Positions 38,405-49,322 of a DNA stretch of 64,000 nt are shown here, piece after piece. The position numbers and the translations under genes are program-made. The notes beneath the pieces are model-generated. The model made no database searches. It was given only the letters and a program-made list of their open reading frames with translations, and was not told the origin of the DNA. Each line of letters begins with the position of its first letter. Position 1 is the stretch's first letter. Origin of the DNA: Sphagnum magellanicum (lineage: Eukaryota > Streptophyta > Sphagnopsida > Sphagnales > Sphagnaceae); assembly GCA_021904315.1 (NCBI GenBank), contig CM038916.1, positions 3,100,001 to 3,164,000 of the forward strand, in the 5' to 3' direction.

Positions 38405-39847
38405 ATGGATGAGATCTTCTACTTTGGGAAGTTCAAGATAGATCCCAGCGAGGTGTTCTTAGTTACTGACCATTCATATACATTCGTCAATCTGAAGCCT
38501 GTTGTTCCTGGTAAGTTCATAACAACATGTGTTTTAATCAAGTCCTTATTTCTCTTTCTGTGTCTCTTCAGATGTTGTGATAATGTATAGTTTTGCATCC
38601 TATTTCAATCTCACTAGTAGTACATATTGTTCTTCTCTTGAAGGCATGTACTTTATTTGTAGCTCTCAACCAAGCTCTGTTGTGTTGGTGTACATGCAGG
38701 TCATCTCTTTTTCTGGTGAACCAGTTCTGGCTAGTTTTGTAAGACTGAACTTTTTCCACAATTCATCCATCCATATTTGAGAGCTTCAATCATTCTCTTC
38801 AACTATTTATGTGGGACCACACGACTGGCCTTCCACATCTCCTCAGGAGTAAAATTTTCAGGGATGGCTTCCGGAATTGAGTTCCTTGACAAATGGATAA
38901 CTGCTTGTTTTTCCTTAGCACCTATAAATCTGTTGGACAATGAGTATATTATGAGTGACATTCCTAGGGTCTACTGTTATATATTCTAGTAAACCCCCCT
39001 AATGTGTAGTTTTCAGGCTTCTTAGACAGTTATGTTTTGCTAAATCATAAAGATGGGATTAATGCCTTGACTACAATCAAACATGTGCTAGTGAGTTCTC
39101 GAAGAGTGGTGAACCGCTTTCTCGACCTTACTTCAGAGGAGGTATCTGACTTGTGGCTCACTGCAAAGTATGTTGGGCAGAAGCTTGAGCCCTTTCCTCT
39201 TTAACTTTCACGATTCAGGTCTGTATGCACATCCCCTGTTGCCCTAGTTGCCAGGACCTGTAGTGAAGATGGGATTCACTAGTATGTGAGCATCAGGTTA
39301 TGGGAGGAGGGCATATCTTCAAGATGCATGCTCACCACAATCTTATGGCCCTGCCATTGAAGAGGGATACTTGTTTTCCCATCCGTACTTTGTATCACTG
39401 CAATGTTAGTCTGATCTTGTGTGTATAATCTGCTGACGTTGCAGGATGGCCCAAAAGCAGGACAGACTGTGCCTCATGTCCATGTGCACATTCTGCCAAG
39501 GAAGGATGGTGACTTCGAAAACAATGATGAAATCTATGATGTGGTACTATCTTTTGGCTGTCACTTCCATGCATTTCTTTAGTTCTGTTTATGATTATAT
39601 CAGCACTTCCCTCTACCTCTGCTTTGCTTCCCTCCTGTACAACCTTGAGAAATTGTTGAGAGAATTGAGTCATGTCTGTGGTGGTTAGATTGATGAGAAG
39701 GAGAAGGAACTGGTAAAAAAGCTGAACTTGGACTTGGAATGTAAAGATCGAACTTTTGAAGAAATGGCCAATGAAGCTGCCAACCTCTATGCTCTCTTCT
39801 TGATGAGTATGTGTGTCCCAAGTTGGTTTCATAATGTTTTGACCTAA
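38405..39847 (+). pseudogene. FHIT: FHIT-like HIT-family diadenosine-polyphosphate hydrolase, broken
   Basis: Four exon segments match FHIT (Ap3A hydrolase, HIT superfamily). Segment 1 (38405-38510) has FGKFKIDPSEVFLVT...VNLKPVVPG and a gtaagt donor. Segment 2 (about 39086-39218) has VLVSSRRVVNRF and LTSEEVSDLWLTA. Segment 3 (39445-39540) has the catalytic H-V-H-V-H at 39475-39489. Segment 4 (39689-39847) has IDEKEKEL through LYALF. In segment 2 the frame is lost between KLEPF and SSLTFTIQ: about ten bases are missing and an in-frame TAA follows at 39202-39204. The normal acceptor before CATGTG (39086) has no AG, though an AG further upstream (after cataaag, about 39050) would keep the frame. 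After LYALF the sequence runs into repeat A. Most likely a pseudogene of a multi-exon gene. Confidence 0.85.
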
Positions 39848-42050
39848 GGGGAAAAAAGTTATTGAATATTAAACTCTTTTGATAAAAACTTTATTTAAAT
39901 CATAACTTAAAACTATAAGGGAGTTTGGACACACTCTTGATATTAGTGGGAAGCCCTTTGTGAGTAAAGATTTAATGAAGGTGAATTGGGAAAAAAATAG
40001 ACCTAAGATGTGAGAAATATTGAATTTTGGGTCATTTTTGTCATGAAAAATTTAATTAAAGTACAAAAAATAAAATTGAAAGGAAAAATTAGTTTAGTAA
40101 CTAGTTTACACTTGGGCCAACAACACAAGGTACATTAATATTAATAACAAGAGAACTGATAAGATTCTTTTAGTGTATGTGAACTTTGGAGCATGTGGTC
40201 TATGAATGCACCATAGTGGGCCAGTTAGGGTCAATTCCAACTCTCAGCAAGTCCATTGGTGAGTCTTCAGGCATGCTAAGAGCCTGAATCATCGGCCTTA
40301 ACCAAGCCACTCTCTGATGTTTTAGGAAGGGGATCCAAACAAAAGCAGGTATTTTTGCAGAATCTACCTTGGTGGTCAAATTGGCAGTCAGCTACCCTAA
40401 TCACCTGAGCAGATTTAGGCACAATTAAATATGTTAAAATTTTATTTTAAGAGTCTTCTTTGATTTTAGAAATTAATTAATGATTAGTGACCTCTTGTGT
40501 CAATGGCTCAAGTATATCAAACCTCTTTAAACCTCTTATAAGGTCATGCATTCTAATATCATTCTAATCCAAATGGGATTCATTTATTAAAAATTATAAT
40601 TTAAAAAAAATTGGTTTTCAAAGACAAAAGTCATTTTAAATTCAATAACTTTTGCTTCATTGATTTGAGCATTCTGAAACAATGAATGTGCAATTATCTT
40701 GTCTAAGGTTTTCCAATGGTATCAAAAGTGAAGAGGGGCTCATGGATTGGGAGGTTTATGAGTGAATGTAGGATGCTTCAAATTTGTTGGGTGCTACAAT
40801 AACATGTCTTATGGAAGGTGTTCCCAATCGGTTTTCTAGGAGAATCTTAGACACATGAGATGAGACCACTTAAACACGAAGGTGATCATATCATTAAACA
40901 TTAAAGTTATCCGTAAAGTCAGGAAAAGACGGACCGGAACCCCTGTTTGGTCACATAGGGGATGAGATTTCAAAAAGCAGGAAATAAAAGGAGGTGCCCT
41001 GGGCTCCAACGGGGCATGAAACTCAGTTTAGCAGCAAATTCGGTGCTAAACTGAGTTTGTCCTGTCCTTTCTTTTTCTGAAGGCCTTCAACTAATCACTG
41101 CTCCTGCAATGTGTACTGTACCTATAAATGTTCTGGCGCCTCGTGCACTTAATCCTGAGTCTGAGTATTTCATACCTCTATTTACTAAAATCTCATTAGA
41201 CAACAGCCAGGAGGGGATGAAGCATCAAATGAGGGGTGCAACTCTGGCCCAAGAGGGCATGACTTTATGGATAACTCTAATATTGTCATGAACACTCATT
41301 GAGACACTTTCAAAGAGAGGTTTATGTGTGTTTAAGGAAATAAATTTCACTACTAAATGTTAATGGGTCTGTGCTTTTGAGAAGTGTGTTCATGTTTGCA
41401 AATGATTCGTTATGGCCTATTGACTTACTAACGTAAGAAAGTGAATGAAAGGCATTTTAGAGACAAGGATATGTGATGTTATGTTGCTAAGAAAAGTTTT
41501 AAATGTTATAAATGTTTAAAGTCGATTATTAATAAGCATCTCTTCAATGGGCTGATTGTATTTCCTAATGTATGGTCTTCCCTAAAACATTTAAAACATT
41601 TTTTATAGAAATAACTATCTCATTTTTTTTCTTAATAATTACCTCTCTTTTCTCTAACTACCAACATGGATATGAAAAGGCAAATTATCATGTGTCTTTT
41701 CATATCCATGATATTTATATTAATTCAAATTAAATTTGACATTGACATAAATAATTATATATTATTGAAAACCATATGAAAACATAAGAAAAAAAATTGA
41801 TTATCATTGATATGCACAACAACAGAAAGTGAAAGCGCAAATTGTATGTTGAAAGCTCCTATGACTCATGCTAAGAAATGACATAAAACTTAAAGTAATG
41901 ACCATAAGGCATCCTACCTTATCCTCTGATCACATCCAAACAAAACAAAACAAACACCTATGTTAATAGATAGATTTGTGCTGTGTGTCATCACCTAGGG
42001 TCAGGGCATTCGTGAAATGCATGGTTATGATTATCTTTGCTCACAAGGAG
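39803..42050 (+). repeat. Segmental duplication block A, copy 1
   Basis: Non-coding block, repeated in inverted orientation at about 48030-51470. A short direct copy of its first about 50 bp (tgatgagta...gacctaaggg) also marks the left edge of copy 2. It contains LTR-like features (a cctataaatg TATA-like site near 41120) but no identified termini. This copy preserves the empty site of the Helitron found in copy 2: the junction A-T at 41271/41272. Confidence 0.85.
41019..41058. repeat. Hairpin: 15-bp perfect stem, 10-nt loop
   Basis: AAACTCAGTTTAGCA (41019-41033) pairs exactly with 41044-41058. The hairpin is retained, with one defect in the stem, in the other A copy (about 50303-50342). Confidence 0.85.
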
Positions 42051-42984
42051 AGTCCAATATTTGCACTAGGAGAGATACCATGTTAGTGAAGCACATTCCA
42101 ACACACCAAAAGTCATGAAAATTTGTTATGTACTTTTTAGTTTGAGACTATTGGGAACTATGATTGTTTTTTGCATGCATGGCATAATGGAGACATCATA
42201 TATAATAGATTTTTAAAATTATTATTATTACTTTTATTTCTGTATGTACCAAGTAAAAGGACATCGAAGAGGTACATAAGTGTTTTCACATTGGATGGAC
42301 AAGGATTTTTTGTTTCTCTTTTCATGAAATCATATTTGGGTTGGGTTATTCTTGCTATCATTGAAGTCTTTCCTCTCGACCTACCTGCAATGATATATTG
42401 AAGAGTCATGACACTTTCATTTTAGCCAACCTATATATACCTTTGAAGAGTTAGAACTTTGACCAAAGGATAAGAAATAAAGTGTGACATTTGCTATTTG
42501 AACACAACTTGGGAAACACTTTACAAGAACATCATTTGGAACCATCAAAACAAACTTCTGAAAAGCAAATGTACACACATTGGGAACACCAGCAAGGTCC
42601 AAAATAGGTAGCCCCCATCCCCCACCCTCCCTCTCCACCCACCCTTCCTCAAAAAACAAAAGGAGAAAAAACATTCTGAGAATCATATGTACACACATTG
42701 GGAACAGCAGCAAGACCCAAAAGAGTAGCCCCAAGTGCCTCACCACCCTCCCTCAAGAGTCAAATAATCATTAGGGTTTAGGGTTTAGGGTTTAAGCCCT
42801 CCCCTAACCTAGTCTCTTCACCGTCAGCAATCTCTTGCCGGAGTCCGAGGCTTCTTTCTTCGCTCATTACTACAGCGAGCACTTGTCTCCGCCCTCAATC
42901 GCTGCAAAGTCTGTGATCATTTCTCTTATGAACAGCATGATCTTAAGCACAGACATCTTATCTGTGAAGCTGCATTGATACCTG
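42051..42984 (+). repeat. Segmental duplication block B, copy 1, 3' flank of the AP2 gene
   Basis: Closely matches 51474-52402 in the same orientation. It includes short open frames in both directions that are shared by both copies but have no recognised motif. From 42771 there is a telomere-like repeat followed by a GC-richer pyrimidine-biased stretch. Confidence 0.85.
42771..42794 (+). promoter_or_regulatory. Interstitial telomere-like (TTTAGGG)3 / telo-box, copy 1
   Basis: TTAGGGTTTAGGGTTTAGGG lies about 190 bp beyond the AP2 stop codon. It is followed by a pyrimidine-biased, GC-richer stretch, the layout of plant housekeeping-gene promoters with telo-boxes. No open reading frame follows, so it may be a promoter remnant. 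Confidence 0.6.
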
Positions 42985-43930
42985 TTAACCTGCTCTATGG
43001 AACTTGGGCCAGCTCGCCAGAAGATCAGGAGGAATTTTGTAGTCCTTCTTCTCCAATCTCTCTAAGTGTTGTTGCACCATCTCCTTGGTGTACTGGCTAG
43101 GTGCGAAGTTTGTGATAGCATCCTCCCAGCCATGGAAATGCAATGCTACCATGTCTACACATCTGGCTGCTTCTTCTTCTGTGGGATGCAAACCCAAGTA
43201 ACGGTCTTCTTTCTTGATGATCGGGCTCCCACCTGCTGCAGCACTCGACGCTGTGGTAGTGTAGCCAATGCGAGCTTCCCACTTTTTGCCACTGCTGTGC
43301 TTGCTTACTCCCTTGAAACGGGAAGTTCCGCTACTGAAACAAACGGCATTCCTTCTGAAGGACCATATGTAGTCTCTGGTGTCCAGAGCTTCCAGCCTTG
43401 GGAATTCAGAAGCGTAGGCTCCAGGATCGTTGAAGTTAAGCTCGTACTTGTCGTTTTTCCTCAGCTTCAGCGCCACCAGGTCGTGTACCCTGACAGCTTC
43501 GTCCTCAGTCTCGTAGGCGCCCAAATAAAGCTGTCCCTGTCCTTGGTCTTTCCTCACCGGGTCCAGATCACCTAGCCATATGTGAGCCTCCCATAACTTG
43601 GACTTGGAATGCAAGCCCACGCCTTTGAAGATGGAGGTGGCCCTCTCCTGGGTGGATGGCACGTTGGGATACTTGCGCTTTTGGGGACGGGTCGTTTCCG
43701 CTGCTGCTGCTGCAGTGAGCTCGCAGCTCATAGTTCCTTTGACCAATCTCTTCGGCTTCTTGGAAGCCGGAGGACCCGCTGCAATTTCAGAAGCGCCTGT
43801 ACTTCTGGTGGCCTGCTCTTTGAGATCAATTGGCCGGTTCATGCTGCCATCAATTCTTCGTTTTGATTTCTTGCGAGCATCTCGTCCAGCGCGACGTGGT
43901 AACCTCTCAGCTTGCACTCGAACTAGACTT

Positions 43931-44613
43931 CATATGTGCTATTAGATGTAAAACATATGTTCATCTGCAGACATTCAAGTTTTAATACGAGTGATAACAA
44001 TGTAGTGACATTATTCATTAAATGGGTTGTTTAGGGATCTGTGACTTCTTTTTGCTGGCAACACACCAAGTACCGCATTGGCTCCTATTAATTGCACAAA
44101 ACTCGAGCTTTCTTTTCTCATTTCCTTTTGACTCCCTGGAGATTTGCAAGGGGAGATGGATTCAGTCAAGAGGGAGGAATGCTACAAGTAGAGCTACTAC
44201 TCTTTAGTGGGTTTCGAAGGTAATATGACTGGCATTTCTGTTGTTGACAACCCATGCAATGTCTTCAGAGATAGGAGGTCTTTCAAGATTCAAGCTTCAA
44301 CATTCTACTTTGCATTCTCCTCAACTCATGTGCAACTTCTTGCTTGCTCATTTTTATTATTCCTTCAAGGTCTGGAACTTCCCTGACGAGTGGTTTTGTT
44401 TCTTGTGTCACTCTTGGTTCCTGCCACCATGGTAACAGGTTTGATTTGAAATCTTTCACCTCATGGGTGCAGGAATTGATTGAAATTGTCAGCCCATAAG
44501 ATTTCTCTCTTCAAGCAAGCTGAACTGTGTAATATTTCATTGAAGTCTGGAATTTGGGTGGAAAACCTCAAGATGGGCTGTTCATAAATAGTTATAGAAT
44601 GAACTGCAGTAGA
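43931..44613 (+). repeat. Duplicated 3' flank of the SAXO-like gene
   Basis: Nearly identical to 57533-58216 over 683 bp. It begins inside the last codons of the SAXO-like frame (CATATGTGCTATTAG, including the stop codon) and ends at the shared GAACTGCAGTAGA. Small indels and substitutions separate the two copies. Confidence 0.9.
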
Positions 44614-45449
44614 TGATGATGTCTATCCAGACAGGCGGCAGAAGTCTCAACCACCTAAAAAATGAGTAACTTCAATAGAAGAAATCAGATCAAAAGCATA
44701 CAAGAGGTTTTGAATCTGCACACAGAAGAAACCTGAGGATAACGTTGCCATCTCAAATCCCAGAATCACACCCGTGCCCAAGGGTAAAAATCTTCTTAGA
44801 AGTGATCTGAAACTCGATAATCAGACCAAAAACCGAACCTCACATCTTCCAAAGCGCCAGTACTGCGAATCTGAGAGCAGGAAAAATGACAGGAACAGGC
44901 GTAAAGGTCCTATTCTGAAGCCAAAAAAGAGAGAAAACGTAAAATGGTCCAGTGAATTGCACCAAATCAGTATGAACTACTAAGGACATTCGGCGATTCA
45001 GATGGTGACAACACACAAGCACGACAGAATCCAAAACCTCCAGTAAAAGAGAAGCACTGCGACATCAGACTCAGACCAGAACAAAGCGAAAAAAGAAAAA
45101 CATTCAAAGTTATTGTCAGCTTGGACAGGCATGGAAGAAAATCGAGTTCGAAAACCGCAAGATCAGACAATGTCACAGGGCACAAACACGAAGAGACAAG
45201 AAAAAAGAGCCCGATGATCTCCGACAATGCCACATCTCTGAAGCGAAACAGACAAGCCAGAAAGTTACAACTGACGCAAACAGTAAATTTCTAGTCAAGA
45301 AAAGCAAGAAAGGAGACAGAAAGCCTCCAAAAACTCACAATGTATCAGAAGAATAAAAAGGCGGAAACAGTTTCGTCTTATTATTCGTTTCCCTGAAAGC
45401 CCCTGCACCTTCGAGAAGAGAGAAAACAGAGGGATCTGAAACAGAGGCC
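44614..45449 (-). other. Captured segment of unknown origin, 5'-UTR/intron-like
   Basis: Not matched elsewhere in the window and GC-richer than the surrounding intergenic DNA. Its minus strand is strongly pyrimidine-biased (runs like tctgttttctctcttctcg), as in plant 5' UTRs and first introns. Open frames of 60-90 codons on both strands lack recognised motifs. Source gene unknown. Confidence 0.4.
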
Positions 45450-46387
45450 GATACCTTTGTGGACATGAATCACGAGCATGACAACGACCTTGTTAACGTT
45501 CTCGAAGCAATTGCTGATGCAAGTGATAAAGCCGCCAGCATCCGCGGGACCATTTGTGAAGATCGTGCAGATCAGCGACAGCAGCAGCCAGTAGAGCCAT
45601 CCGCAGCTCCTAGACCTGCAGAATCTCATGACCAGCTTATGCGTCCTGGAAGTCTAGTTCGAGTGCAAGCTGAGAGGTTACCACGTCGCGCTGAACGAGA
45701 TGCTCGCAAGAAATCAAAGCGAAGAATTGATGGCAGCATGGACCGGCCAATTGATGTCAAAGAGCAGGCCACCAGAAGTACAGGCGCTTCTGAAATTGCA
45801 GCGGGTCCTCCGGCTTCCAAGAAACCAAAGAGATTGGTCAAAGGAACTATGAGCTGCGAGCTCACTGCAGCAGCAGCAGCGGAAACGACCCTTCCCTAAA
45901 TCGCAAGTATCCCAACGTGCCATCCACCCAGGAGAGGGCCACCTCCATCTTCAAAGGCGTGGGCTTGCATTCCAAGTCCAAGTTATGGGAGGCTCACATA
46001 TGGCTAGTTGATCTGGACCCGGTGAGGAAAAACCAAGGACAGGGACAGCTTTACTTGGGCGCCTACGAGACTGAGGACGAAGCTGTCAGGGTACACGACC
46101 TGGTGGCGCTGAAGCTGAGGAAAAACGACAAGTACGAGCTTAACTTCAACGATCCTGGAGCCTACGCTTCTGAATTCCCAAGGCTGGAAGCTCTGGACAC
46201 CAGAGACTACATATGGTCCTTCAGAAGGAATGCCGTTTGATTCAGTCGCGGAACGTCCCGTTTCAAGGGAGTAAGCAAGCACAGCAGTGGCAAAAAGTGG
46301 GAAGCTCGCATTGGCTACACTACCACAGCGTCGAGTGCTGCAGCAGGTGGGAGCCGGATCATCAAGAAAGAAGACCGTTACTTGGGA
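45450..46387 (+). pseudogene. Reversed AP2 fragment with two nonsense codons and a frameshift
   Basis: Starts at DTFVDMNHEHDND, just after the position of the normal initiator ATG, and runs through both AP2 domains to RYLG, where it joins the flanking gene. Compared with the intact copy it has CAA to TAA (45897-45899), a one-base deletion immediately after it, and TGT to TGA (46238-46240). It lacks the start and about the last 65 residues. It is more diverged than the two full copies are from each other, so it came from an older, already dead third copy. Confidence 0.9.
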
Positions 46388-47767
46388 CGCATAAGCTGGT
46401 CATGAGATTCTGCAGGTCTAGGAGCTGCGGATGGCACTACTGGCTGCTGCTGTCGCTGATCTGCACGATCTTCACAAATGGTCCCGCGGATGCTGGGGGC
46501 TTTATCACTTGCAGCAGCCATTGCTTCGAGAACTGTAACAAGGTCGTTGTCATACTCATGATTCATGTCCACAAAGGTATCCGCCATTGTGATGATGAGA
46601 ACCTTGAGACTAAAATCCACGCTTCTTGGAGCTGTTGCAGGTCTTAATATAATCTGCGCGAAAATTCGACTTGGGTCAGGGAACTATATCGTCGAAGCTG
46701 CTCTCATCTTCTTACTCAACATATCGATAGAGCGTCACCATGGGTCTAAACTACTAGAGTCCTTAATGAATGGAAATGAGCAATTGCTCCTGACCCAAAA
46801 AAATAATACTCATGAGCGTTACAAAACCATCTCCGAGAAGCTCATGGGACAAGACCTGAATTGTCGACTCCATGACCGAGAGCTTCTTCATTGATAAGGG
46901 ATGAAAAAACATGAGTATAAATATATATGCAGATGGATTAAATACCTTTAAACAGCTGATGATCAGTCCTGCAACCGTTGATCGCGTTGAGAAGAAGCGG
47001 CGGCGGCAGCAGCACCAGCAGCACCTGGCGCTGGCGACGGCGTCGAAAACAACAACTTGCCAGATCGACTCTTACAACACAGTAGCGATGAAAGATTATA
47101 AAGAGAGAGTGGGCCCAAGAGAAAATGTCCGCACAGGAAACACCTGAATTCTCTCCGTATGATTGCTCAGGGTTTACTAAGGGGAGACGAAGCTGGCTGA
47201 CTAGCTAGCTAGCAGAGAGTATTGATTTTGCGGCCTCGCACAATATAATGACGCGCGATCTCAGCTGTACACAAAGAATAGTAAATGGGGAGGAAAAAAT
47301 GGAGGAGGCCAGAGAGCGAGAGCCAGAGAGAGAGAGAGGAGGAGGAAGAAGCTGGGGGAAGAGGAGGAAGACTGGAGGGTGGTGTGGGGAGAGGGGGGGA
47401 AGGGAAGGGAAGGGAAGGGAGGGTAGTGTAGGGGAGGAGAATGGGGGGGTGATATATATAGTCACAGTGACATTCCCGGCGACATCGCCGACCGATTCCA
47501 GCCTCGAAGGCCTCGAACAATGTTTTTTAGCCAGATTTGGCTACAAGCTAAATATGAATTTGAAATTTCGTACTCTCTTTCTAAAATATTTTTGGTTACC
47601 TTCTTGAACCATGTATAGAAATATGGAGATTTTTTAAACTAAAATTTGGTCGAATTCTGGCTATTGAAAATCTAACAAAACACACTTGAATTTTTGCACT
47701 TTTAAGTTTTTATTTTTGGCTTTGGGTATATGTAGTGAGCAATTAAAAAAGGCTGCCCTCAAGACTA
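46388..47767 (-). promoter_or_regulatory. 5' part and upstream region of AP2 copy 1
   Basis: Direct counterpart of 53353-54743. On the minus strand, in order of transcription: dispersed repeat D, a TATA-like TATATATATC (47461-47452), a long CT-rich tract (about 47430-47320), and several hundred bases of leader containing short upstream ATGs. The start codon is at 46587. A 5'-UTR intron is possible. Confidence 0.6.
47530..47755. repeat. Dispersed repeat D, copy 2
   Basis: Upstream of the AP2 copy 1 promoter; matches 54500-54735 closely and 5685-5905 distantly. Confidence 0.7.
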
Positions 47768-48029
47768 CTAAGGTATTACTAAGGTAGGTGTAAAGCAGCT
47801 GAAGGAGGGAGTGGCAAGGCTTGAATTTAAATGAGATCCAGATTATTAACTTCATGTGATTCCTTGGTGGATGTGTAGCCATTCTTGGCTAATCTAGCTA
47901 AGAATCAAAAAAGAGAATCTGGTAATCACCCTAGTCTATCTATGAAAGAAGGAAGTTTGTTTGTTACTTTGAGATCTCCTGAACCATAGTGTCTCTTCCC
48001 CCACTCTTGGTACCATTGGAAAGCCTTTG
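47768..48029. other. Spacer between the two duplication units
   Basis: Present once in the window apart from a ggtaccattggaaa-type word that recurs in block A. Nothing recognised. Confidence 0.5.
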
Positions 48030-49322
48030 ATGAGTAGGTGTGTCCGGAGTTGGTTTCATGCTGTTTTGACCTAAGGGAAAAGAAAGTCATAACCATGCAT
48101 TTCTCAAATGCCCTGACCCTAGGTGATAACTTGACACACAGCACAAATCTATCTATTATCATAGGTGTTTGTTTTTGTTTGGATGTGATCATGGGATAAG
48201 GTAGGATGCCTTATGATCATATGGTTAAGCTTTATGTCATTTCTTAACATGAATCATAGGAGCTTTCAACATACAACTTGAGCTTTCACTTTCTGTTGTT
48301 GTGCATATCAATGATTATCAACAAGAATTCTTATTCTTTCATATGGTTTTCAATAATATATAATTATTTATGTCAATGTCAAATTTAATTTGAATTAATA
48401 TAATTATCATGGATATGAAAAGACACATGATAATTTGTCTTTTCATATGCATGTTGGTAGTTAGAGAAAAGGGAGGTAATTATTAAGAAAAAAAAATGAG
48501 GTAGTTATTTCTAAAAGAAATTTTTTGATGTTTTAGGGAAGACCATACATTAGGAATTACAATCAGCCCATTGAAGAGATGCTTATTAATAATCGACTTT
48601 TAAACATTTATAACAATTAAAACTTTTCTTTGTGACATAACATCACATATCCTTGTCACAGTTCTCTAAAATGCCTTTCATTCACTTTCGTACGTCATTA
48701 AGTCAATAGGCCATAACGAATCATTTGCAAACATGAACACACTTCTCAAAAGCACACATCCCATTAGCATTTATTAGAGAAATTTATTTCCTTAAATGCA
48801 CATAAACCTCTCTTTGAAAGTGTCTCAATGAGTGTTTATGACAATATTAGAGTTACTAGTGGGTACCCGTGACGATCGGACACAATCCGCCCGTGCCTGC
48901 AAGCTCGCGTTGCTGCATTTGGCTCTCAAGACATTGGGTTTCAGGACCTCGGTATTTGGCTCTGAGGACCTGGGTTTCAGGACTTCGATAAACGGACACT
49001 GGGTTTCACTCTCAGGACCTGGGTTTTAGGACCTCGATAAACGGACACCTGGTTTCACTCTCAGGACCTGGGTTGCAGGACCTCGATAAACGGACACTGG
49101 GTTTCACTCTCAGGACCTGGGTTACAGGACCTCGATAAACGGGCACTGGGTTTCACTCTCAGGACCTGGGTTTCAGGACCTCGAAAGCTCTCCATCCTAC
49201 GGTCGTCTTATCTTTTTCCCGTCACTTCTCTCTGCGTCCACTCTCCCGCGTCCAGTTTTCCGTCACTTTTCTCTGCGTCCAGTGGTCACAGACGGACAAA
49301 CGCACACACGGACTAAGCGAAA

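Larger units (their letters stand above)
43931..46387. other. 2.45-kb composite insertion in AP2 copy 1
   Basis: Three parts in order: 43931-44613 duplicates 57533-58216 (end and 3' flank of the SAXO-like gene); 44614-45449 is unmatched in the window; 45450-46387 is an AP2 gene fragment in the opposite direction. The whole sits precisely at one point of the AP2 coding sequence, as comparison with the intact copy shows. There is no TSD, terminal inverted repeat or Helitron end at the borders. One or two bases are shared at each junction. This fits filler DNA from break repair or template switching better than transposition. Confidence 0.85.
42985..46587 (-). pseudogene. Double-AP2 transcription factor gene, copy 1, split by an insertion
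   Basis: The start ATG is at 46587 and the first 67 codons run to 46388 (MADTFVDM...SHDQLMRP). The gene continues at 43930 with LVRVQAERLPRR and runs open to the stop at 42985, with both AP2 domains and the same C-terminus (FHRAG) as the intact copy. Between the halves lies the 43931-46387 insertion; only about two original bases were lost at the junction. Unspliced, the frame ends three bases into the insert (RPK, stop at 46378-46380). No other disabling change is visible, so the insertion is recent or tolerated. A GT (46381-46380) and an AG (43929-43928) would remove the insert in frame. I class it as a disrupted gene, with splicing as an open alternative. Confidence 0.85.

Noticed and set aside
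42771..42794. True telomere or chromosome-end fusion
   Set aside because: Only three units in one orientation, duplicated with the AP2 block, inside a chromosome.
43598..43945. Plus-strand frames over AP2 copy 1 as an independent gene
   Set aside because: Antisense to conserved AP2 coding sequence.
43931..46387. The AP2 insertion as a Helitron or DNA transposon
   Set aside because: Its ends are not TC/CTAG, have no inverted repeats, and have no target duplication. Two of its three parts derive from local genes.
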